The notes beneath the pieces were generated by a model. The model ran no database searches, was not told where the DNA came from, and worked only from the letters and a program-made list of their open reading frames with translations. Shown in pieces: positions 56,956 to 64,000 of a stretch of DNA of 64,000 bases. Source of the DNA: Epiperipatus broadwayi (taxonomy: Eukaryota; Onychophora; Udeonychophora; Euonychophora; Peripatidae); NCBI GenBank assembly GCA_028023455.1, contig JAQFVV010012446.1, positions 4,961,501-5,025,500 on the forward strand. The letters run 5' to 3'. Every line of letters starts with the position of its first letter. The first letter of the stretch is position 1. Position numbers and translations under genes: made by a program.

Positions 56956-58719
56956 GAATGTATTTGGAAGACTTAAAATAGTTATTTTTTTCTAAAGACA
57001 TTCAATACTCATATTAGATGATGGAAATAGTCCAACACAAAACTACCAGTAATATAAGAGTTGAAAGTAGGCTCAGTTTACAAAAAAAGTTAAAAATAAG
57101 CAAACTGTAAAAAAAAACACACATTAAGTGAATAATCATTTGTTGCACTTAATCTAATATATGACATCAAAATTACAAATAAATTAACATTTCTTAAAAA
57201 AATAATAATTTGCATAGATTTATGAAAATTAAAAGAAAACTGTTTATGTGTATTATTATTTTGCATAATCAAATTATTAAATGTATATCTTTTTTTTTTT
57301 GAAATGAGATGGGATCATCTCTACTTTTAGCTTAAATGGTGTTAAATAATTCACTGTAAAGGAAATCTCTCCAACAATGTGCTGGAGGAAAAAACAATCA
57401 TCGAGTCTCTAAACGCTTTACGGAGATTTTTCCATTGTTGTTTTATCCCTTAAGAATAGCTAAACACCTATTTACTGACCAATAAAGAAATAATCTGCAT
57501 AGACATTCAAATACTAAATTGATACTGAATTATCAGTTTTCTAAGCCTGAGTTCAAAGTATTGTCATCTATTACATTGCCCTATTAGTGTTCACAAAAGT
57601 GGAATTATTAAAGTTTCATGGTCAACGGGCTCGAGTTATGGACACATTTATTAAAGATAAAACATCAAAATTCTTATGTTTATAAATGAGTGCTTGCTCA
57701 AAAGACTGATTGCTGGATATTATGAAATATTGTAAGGAAAACAAAAACACAACATGAACATCATAGAAATGGTCAATACACACATCTAAATATCCCAATG
57801 TCTAGAAAAATAATTTGTCACGAGTTTTACTAGGAGCACGCTTAATGCTGAACTGTCCCTGGTTTCTGATATGGAAGCGATGTCATGATCATAAGAACTG
57901 AATAATGGATTATGAAGCAAATGAATAAGTGATTACAAGTTTTTGAATTCCTGGGAAAGCCTGTATTTGGAAATCACACACACACACAAGAGGTATTAAT
58001 CTGATATTTCTCTGACTAGAAAATGAGAGGCAGAGCGATTTATATATTGGGCAGCCATTTTTATTTATTTAGTCACTACCCTGAAAATTTAATAGGAAAA
58101 GAGAGGGGGAAATCAGATTCATCCAATGATAAAAATATTATTTTCCCAAGATGTTCCAGTTTTTTTCAAAACTTGTGTCCAGATATATAATGTACAATGG
58201 AAGTATTTTTATTCTCTATTAATGCATATGTTAAATAAATATTCAAATTATCGGCTATGAAAAGACAAAAACCTGGGCAGTCAGTAGTGTTGCTATTGAT
58301 AATGAAGAAATATTTAATTTGCAGTAGAGGGAGCTGCATGTAATTACTAAGAAAATAGAGATAAATAGTTGAGCAAATTAAATGGAATTTCGAAAAAAAA
58401 ATGGAATAGGGGAAATAGAAATTACGAATATTTGTAGCTAATACATACTCTATGGTGATTAAATTACATCACATCCCATTCTAGTGTTTTTTATAGATAA
58501 AAATAACAACAAAAGGGAATTTCAGAATTAATCTTTATATTTCAATTAAAGTGCCACTATAAAAAAAATACAGAGAAATAAAATTGAATTTTTTTAATAC
58601 TCACTTATTTTTTTAATTTGTTAGTTTAAATTTTTGTTTAATATATACTATACTGCTTATTATACGAATTTTCTCTGCAAATGCACCTACAACCTCACTT
58701 TTTGATAAATTCTTCATTT
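56956..58719. other. No supported gene
   Basis: AT-rich sequence. An imperfect inverted repeat (GGAAATCTC...GGAGATTTTTCC) lies near 57360-57435. A short CA repeat occurs near 57977. Confidence 0.3.
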
Positions 58720-59125
58720 GGTTGAGGGAGGGTTGAAGAAGCTAAGTGAGGAGTATACTGTTGTATGGCTGTGAAATATGGTCAGTGACTAAGAGAATTA
58801 GGAACAGGTTGGAGGCTTTTGAAATGTGGAGAAAAATAATTAGATGAATAAAATGAGGAAGTTTTGGAAAAAATAAATAGTAAAAGAAGATTGATTTGAG
58901 GATATTAGGCATAGAAAGAGAAACTGAAATGGACATAAGCTGAAAAGAAAGAATAGTTTAATGAAACATGTTTTGGATTGAACAATGAATGGAAACAAAA
59001 AGAAAGGACTGAAAAAGTTGACATTGCTGGATGTTATAAGAGATGAAAAGAGATATATGGAATTGAAGAACCTGGTAATGAACAGGATAGAATGGATGGG
59101 TTGATTGTATGACTGCTCTTTGGAC
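58720..59125 (+). pseudogene. Decayed LINE ORF2 3' end (RT thumb/C-terminus)
   Basis: In shifting frames the plus strand shows fragments typical of the C-terminal part of non-LTR retrotransposon ORF2: TVVWL followed by NMVSD, a stretch ending DSLMKHVL-like (NSLMKHVLD), GLKKLTLLDVIRDEKRY and MNRIEWMG, then LYDCSLDL. Many stops show it is old. It belongs to a different LINE family from the CR1-like copies. Confidence 0.6.
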
Positions 59126-59562
59126 CTGTTCATAGGTCCAAGGACTATTGATGACAATAGAAATTATATTTCATTTAATATTAGACATAGTTTAATGTAA
59201 GAATGAAATATATCAGAATTTCTAGCACGTGTGTGTGAGCGTGTTTTAGTAAAAAAAATGAAATCATATATATTTAGCATGATTATATATCTTATTTTTA
59301 GGGATAATAGAGTCAATCACTGCCTACATTGTATAATTTCAATCTTTTTCTTTCCATGGATAATTGTTTGGATAATTTTGGTACGTATATTTAAAAATAT
59401 TTTAGAATAAGAATATACTGAATGCTTTTTGTCATCTAGAATAAATATTTTTATTATAAAACAAGGCAAAACTCTATACAGTAGTGCCACCCTATGCCAA
59501 CCAGAGTAATCAATGGATGCCAGAAGACTTGTGCATAAAATCCCTACCTAGTTGCCTACTCA

Positions 59563-59617
59563 TCCATTATCCCCAGTCTAGTTTCTGGCTTGTGGCCTTC
59601 GTCAGCGAGAAGCTTTG
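59563..59617 (-). ncRNA. Family A hammerhead ribozyme, inactive cleavage site
   Basis: Minus strand: CCAAAGCTTCTCG, CTGACGA, GGC-CACAA-GCC, GAAA, ACTAGAC, TGGGGATAATGG. Core and stem II are intact, but the site reads GAC instead of GTC, replacing the required U before the cut. Confidence 0.75.
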
Positions 59618-59666
59618 GATCTGAGAGCACTGCACCTAGATCTTAGGATCTCATGCAACCCTCCAG

Positions 59667-59712
59667 CTCTTCACTGATGAAGGCCACAAGCCAGAAACTA
59701 GTCTGGCGATAT
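59667..59712 (+). ncRNA. Family A hammerhead ribozyme, core intact but outer helix lost
   Basis: Plus strand: CTCTTCA, CTGATGA, GGC-CACAA-GCC, GAAA, ACTAGTC, TGGCGATATTGG. All core bases are present. Helix I has one mismatch (T opposite C), and the outer CCAA strand is absent because the foldback junction lies immediately upstream. Activity is possible but probably low. Confidence 0.7.
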
Positions 59713-59984
59713 TGGATGAGTATGCACTAGATAGGGATTTTATGCACAAGCCTTCTGGCATCCATTGATTAGTTGGCACAGGATGGCACTACTATATGGA
59801 GAGTTTTGCCTTGTTTAATAACAATTATGTGCTAGTATAAGATATGGTGATCATGTGATATTTTTATTATAGTTACCTTGAAAAATGAATCATCCTTGTG
59901 GTGAATTTTAGTACATATCTCACTGTATTAAGTAATCTCAGTACTACCATATTCTTTTAAATTCATATAAATAAAGATAAGAAG

Positions 59985-60120
59985 AATTTTGTGCTTAACC
60001 AGCACTCATCAGTTGATCCAGGTCACCATCTCACATATATATCTCAATTATATGAAAAATATCTATATTAAATAATTACATATTGAATTACAAGTGTCAA
60101 ACTAACTCAACCTACAACTT
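59985..60120 (-). mobile_element. Family B-prime remnant
   Basis: The minus strand contains GGATCAA, CTGATGA, stem II GTGCT-GGTTA-AGCAC, then AAAA instead of GAAA, after which similarity ends. This 5' half of a hammerhead and the neighbouring GAGATGGTGACC segment match the 51.6 and 56.2 kb copies. Confidence 0.6.
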
Positions 60121-60795
60121 TGACACAGTCCACTTTAGATAAATATAGTAATGATTATTACTAATCATTTACTAAACTAAAAATTATCACTTGCACAGAT
60201 ATAGACTTCAAATTCAATTAAAGATTAATATATCTAATTTTTTAAAATTATCTCGCTGTGTATATACTATGCTGCACATCTTAATAGAGTTAAAATGAGT
60301 AATTTTAATATTTAAAAAAATCACATATAAGGGGGATCTTTTCAACAATCTAAAGCCAACGTATTTATAGTAAATAAATATAAATATATATTCCAAGAAA
60401 GAAAATAATTGTTTGTATAATAGCTCTACAAATGAAAAAATAAAACATTTAATTCAGGTTGTTATTTATTATTATATCAATAATAATATTTTATCAAAAA
60501 TTAACCTATTTGAAATAAATGGTTCAAGAAATTGCAATATAATTTTATCTTAAAGAGATTTTTTTTTATATCACTTAGTCTGTCTTGCTATAGCTTTTAT
60601 TTTTTTACTTTGAGGTTGAATGCTGTTTGAATGACAATTTCAATTAAACAACAATTTACAAAATTATGATTACTATCTAAACTAATTGAATATATTCAAC
60701 AATAATTAATAGCACATAAGTTAGTATATATGAGGAATGCTAATCTCTATAAAATCCACACTGGAAATGCAGAAAAATAAAAACTGCATCATGAA
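60121..60795. other. AT-rich sequence, nothing recognised
   Basis: No supported feature. Confidence 0.3.
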
Positions 60796-61110
60796 ATGTG
60801 GTGTGAATGTGAAAAGATATATATTGGTGAAACCGGCCAACCCACTGAAAAACGATTAAAAGAGCACAAAATAATATTAAAGAAGCAAAACATGTTTCCA
60901 AAACAGTGGACCATGCATTTATCAGTGAATATATTTTTACTTGAGAATACATAAGGTTTCACAGAGAAGAAAAAGTAAAAATAAGAAGCTGCTGACATCA
61001 TAATGGCAAATAATTCTATAAATCAACCTGCTGTGATAATTCATAGTGTTGGGAAACAAGAAATGGACAAATCTGGGGGATCGATAAGTATATAAATTTT
61101 TTATTGACTG
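60796..61110 (+). pseudogene. Penelope-like element, GIY-YIG endonuclease and C-terminus
   Basis: From 60796 the plus strand reads MWCECEKIYIGETGQP and TEKRLKEHK, the YIG half of a GIY-YIG endonuclease with the conserved Arg and a downstream Glu. A zinc-binding CxC lies just upstream, as in Penelope-like proteins. The frame then diverges. After stops, the C-terminal block EAADIIMANNSINQPAV (about 60985-61035) appears, homologous to the 56.6 kb copy. It is a non-functional 5'-truncated copy followed by the tRNA-like 3' segment. Confidence 0.78.
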
Positions 61111-61127
61111 TTGCCTTTGACAAAATA

Positions 61128-61300
61128 GCCTAGTTGGTTAGAGTTTCACCTTAAATTATTTATGAATGTAAATATCTCAGTTCAATTTTTATGCTAGTCC
61201 TATCAGTCATCAGGCCATCAATAACTGAAGAAAGAAGGATTCCATTCGAAACATTAGATTCTATGTTAGCCTAAATGGTATTACTAACAGTTGAGTGAAT
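61128..61300 (+). mobile_element. Penelope-like 3' segment: tRNA-like head plus hammerhead-like core
   Basis: TAGCCTAGTTGGTTAGAG is a perfect match to the Pol III box A pattern (TRGCNNAGYNGG). The box B position reads AGTTCAATTTT. The body has ACTGAAGAAAGAAGGATT then CCATTCGAAACATTAG at 61225-61260, the hammerhead-like pattern with stem II GAAGG/CCATTC. Helix I and the cleavage site are not convincing. Confidence 0.6.
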
Positions 61301-63339
61301 TTTTCTAAAAACACTTAAAACAATAAATTTGAAATGATGGAAATAGTCCAACATATAATTGCAAGTAAAATGCCATCTTCACATTATTTCAGACAAACAT
61401 TATTATTACTATTATTCTTATTGTTTGAGGTTTATGTGAAGTTTAAAAAAAATAAATATATATATACAAACTTCATTGAGAAAATTCAGACTCTGGATTT
61501 TTAATTGTGTGTGTCATTATGCCAGTTACCAATTTGCTTATTTCAGTTAAACACAATTATAATAAAGTAAAAATTTATTAATACTAATTATTATTTAATA
61601 AATTTGTAGATTCATTGAAAACGTCTTTCTACTGAGATTGTGATAAAACCTAAATAGAAATAGATTTGGTCTCGTGCAAAGGGAACTCATCCATTGAACA
61701 CAATTAAGCCATTGTTTTTATTTGACTTTGATGATCTTTGAAAAAGAACTCTTTAGAATAATGAAACCTACTTTCCAATGAGATTTTAATATATTGAACC
61801 ATTTCAGAATGAAATTTAATCCAATTTATCTGAGCCTTTGTCTCTCTTCTTAAAATCATACCAACAAATCCTATTTTTTTTTTAATCCCTCCATCTCTCA
61901 TATGTACTTTTTCTAAGTTTTTTATAGTCTCTTGAAATACAGTTCATTTGTTTGATCCTGTTCCATTTCAGTTGCTTAATTCTTTTAACAATGTTGATAA
62001 AATGTTTGTTCTCTCACCCATTTGTTTCATTTTTGATCTCTTTTTGTTCAAGTATTGTGTTATTTTTATATTTTTCTCCCATCATGTACATTATTTATCT
62101 TCTTGATGTATTTTATCCTGGAAAACAAATATCTGCAGAAATGGGGTAGTATTCCATTTGTTTTTCTATTCACTTAATTTTTTAAAGAAACTTATAAACT
62201 TTAGCAACTAGTAACTTCATATGTGGAGCAGAATGATGAGACATGGTTTATCATCATCAATAGAAATGTCATCAACAAGAAAGGAAATGGCATTCAGTTA
62301 TCTAATAAGTGAAATATTTAAATAATTAATTTAAATATAATGCATACATTAGTACCTGATTACATAAATTGAGCTATGTACTTGATTTATCCATGAGAGC
62401 TATGATTCTAATGAACTTCACCAAAAGTGCACTCAGTTGATCCTATATCATCAAGAAACAATTGAAATAAAAATCTTTTTGTTATGCAGACATTAAAACG
62501 TTTTTTCAAATTTTGAATTACAAACATAAATGAAAGGAAAATCAATATCATATTTGCATAGTAAATAAATTTTTTATAATTTAAATTAATATAACTATAA
62601 TTAAAACAAATTAATGAATCAATATAAACTTTATATATGTATAAACACGAATTTTTTATTGCAATTGTCCCCCTATGTCAACCATATATTGCAGTGGCAG
62701 ACTGCCAAACTTTGGAGCTTCAAAATCTATAGATTATAGGCCAGTTTTCTATTTTCCAATGTTCAAGCTTTTTATGAACTTCCCAGTAGTAAAGCCATTC
62801 GATTACTTTTTTATTTAACCATTGTTAAAAGCCTTTATGTGAGCACCTAAAAGTGTAAATAATACTGAACTTACAGAATATATCAATATATTGAGACAGT
62901 TATGTGTTTCATGGCATACGCAACAGTGTATGTGTACATATATATATATAGTTGAACAGTAGAAATAAGCAATTTTTTTTTGTTGGTAGTTATTATATTA
63001 TACTGGAATAACAGTAAAGATTTAAATAATAAATTTGAATTTAAAAAATTATTATAAATTAAACATTTAAAAAGGTCTATTTAATGTTTTATTCTGATTT
63101 TGAAAAGAAAAAAAAACTAGAATAAGTATTTGGTTTAATTAAGATGAATTGAAAAGAGTCATTAACTTTTCAAGATAAATTTTTTTTACTAATTTTAAAA
63201 TTCCACAACACCAGTATAAAAAGGGGAATTTAAAAGTTAAAGAGGAGAGGGATTATAACATGGACAACATTATATAGGACTATTATTATGAAGTTATAAC
63301 TGAAGGCAAGAAGTAGAGCTGCTGCTAATGACCCAATGA
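61301..63339. other. AT-rich, no supported gene
   Basis: About 2 kb without recognised exons or repeats. The open frames at 61704-61901 (-) and 61952-62149 (+) look like AT-rich chance frames. Confidence 0.25.
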
Positions 63340-63560
63340 TAGAACTTGAACCAACATGGGAGCAAGGGCCTGTTTTTGTGTGGTTAATAGCCCATGTATG
63401 TACTAGACATCCTGCATGAAGTCTATCAAATTATAGACTGAATGGAGCTGGCTAACGCTAACAGTTATCTGATTTATACTTTTCCAAAAATGTCAATAGG
63501 CCAGTCTACCATAGAAGAAGAAGCCAGCTTTCCGAGAGATTCCAGCAATTAACCTGGTTA
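63340..63560 (+). mobile_element. Possible degenerate copy of the Penelope-like 3' segment
   Basis: AATGTCAATAGGCCAGTCTACC and then AGAAGAAGAAGCC...CCGAGAGATTCCAGC...TTAACCTGG parallels the order seen at 56850-56940. The tRNA-like head is not clear. Low confidence. Confidence 0.35.
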
Positions 63561-64000
63561 CTGAAAAAAGTATCCTGCTATAGTTTATATATATGTAGTT
63601 TTATTAATATGCAAAGAAGCACAAATATATAATTACTGCTGGTTGTATAAAGATTGTCCATGCTGATATTTATATTAAGAAGAATGATATCAAACACTGA
63701 TGGAAGAAGTTATCTGTTTTAAAGGTAAATAATTTTTAATTAAATTATTAAACTAAAAGTAAAACAAGTAAAGATAATTGCAATTAATAATAATCTGAAA
63801 AAAACTTATGGACTATGAAAGAAGTAAAAAAAAAATTTTTAGTTACCATTAGAAATAATGAATTAATTAATAACTTTGATTTATAGGACATACGTATGAA
63901 TTTTATGTATATTATTCAACATCAAATTATGTTTTGGGAAAGTATAATATGGTTTAATAAGTTTATTTTTTAATTAATGAAATATCAGTCTGCACACACA
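63561..64000. other. AT-rich end of window
   Basis: Nothing recognised. Confidence 0.3.

Larger units (their letters stand above)
59459..59857. mobile_element. Family A foldback dimer with perfect 14-bp target duplication (A8)
   Basis: The minus arm runs from GGCAAAACTCTATACAGTAG to CATGCAACCCTCCAGC. It is joined directly to the plus arm starting TCTTCACTGATGA, without the middle segment seen at 35.8 kb. The plus arm runs to GTGCTAGTATAAGATATGG. ATATTTTTATTATA flanks it at 59445-59458 and 59858-59871. Each arm holds one hammerhead. Confidence 0.88.

Noticed and set aside
1-64000. CRISPR arrays, operons, ribosome binding sites, rRNA genes
   Set aside because: The window is animal nuclear DNA; no direct-repeat/spacer arrays or rRNA segments were seen.

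Overview
This is an AT-rich animal (metazoan) genomic window dominated by intergenic or intronic DNA and transposable elements. It has no bacterial or organellar features. A SPIN-type hAT element with its characteristic target duplication, a body-less tRNA-like SINE, CR1-like LINEs with PHD and esterase domains in ORF1, and Penelope-like remnants together suggest a mollusc. A pond snail of the Lymnaea type is a reasonable guess, because SPIN has been reported from Lymnaea stagnalis. Species identity is inference.

Layout. 0.4-9.7 kb: short tandem duplications, then decayed minus-strand copies of one CR1-like LINE family, including a nearly full-length ORF1+ORF2 copy at 5.0-9.7 kb. 10.4-12.2 kb: a hammerhead-like relic, a SPIN element and a hammerhead-bearing repeat. 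About 12.4 kb: a candidate start-codon exon on the plus strand; a possible continuation lies at 49.6 kb. 16.8-17.3 kb: a minus-strand exon encoding the first part of a galectin-like protein. 18.3-18.8 kb: a Ty3/gypsy pol fragment. 19-35 kb: mostly unassigned AT-rich sequence with SINEs, a small hAT element, a 350-bp-period hammerhead array and some inverted repeats. 35-64 kb: many copies of hammerhead repeats, two more small hAT elements, more SINEs, two 3' LINE copies of the same CR1-like family, another LINE tail, and Penelope-like (GIY-YIG) 3' ends.

The most interesting content is two related sets of short repeats carrying type I hammerhead self-cleaving ribozymes. Family A has a 450-bp period and helix III built from the palindrome ACTAGT. 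Family B has a 350-bp period and helix III of the ATG-TG-CAT or ATA-CA-TAT type. Copies occur head-to-tail and, strikingly, as inverted foldback dimers; several have 11-14 bp target duplications. Core-intact ribozymes are visible at 36012-36068 (-), 51005-51059 (+) and 56207-56261 (-), with near-intact ones at 50430-50485 (-) and 59667-59712 (+). Most other copies have inactivating core substitutions. The layout fits retrozyme-like non-autonomous retroelements, probably mobilised by Penelope-like elements, whose 3' ends are also present here with a tRNA-like segment and a hammerhead-like core.

Only two genuine host loci can be argued for: the galectin-like exon (good) and a two-exon, proline/threonine-rich N-terminus (tentative). 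All positions and alignments were made by eye; no database search was run.
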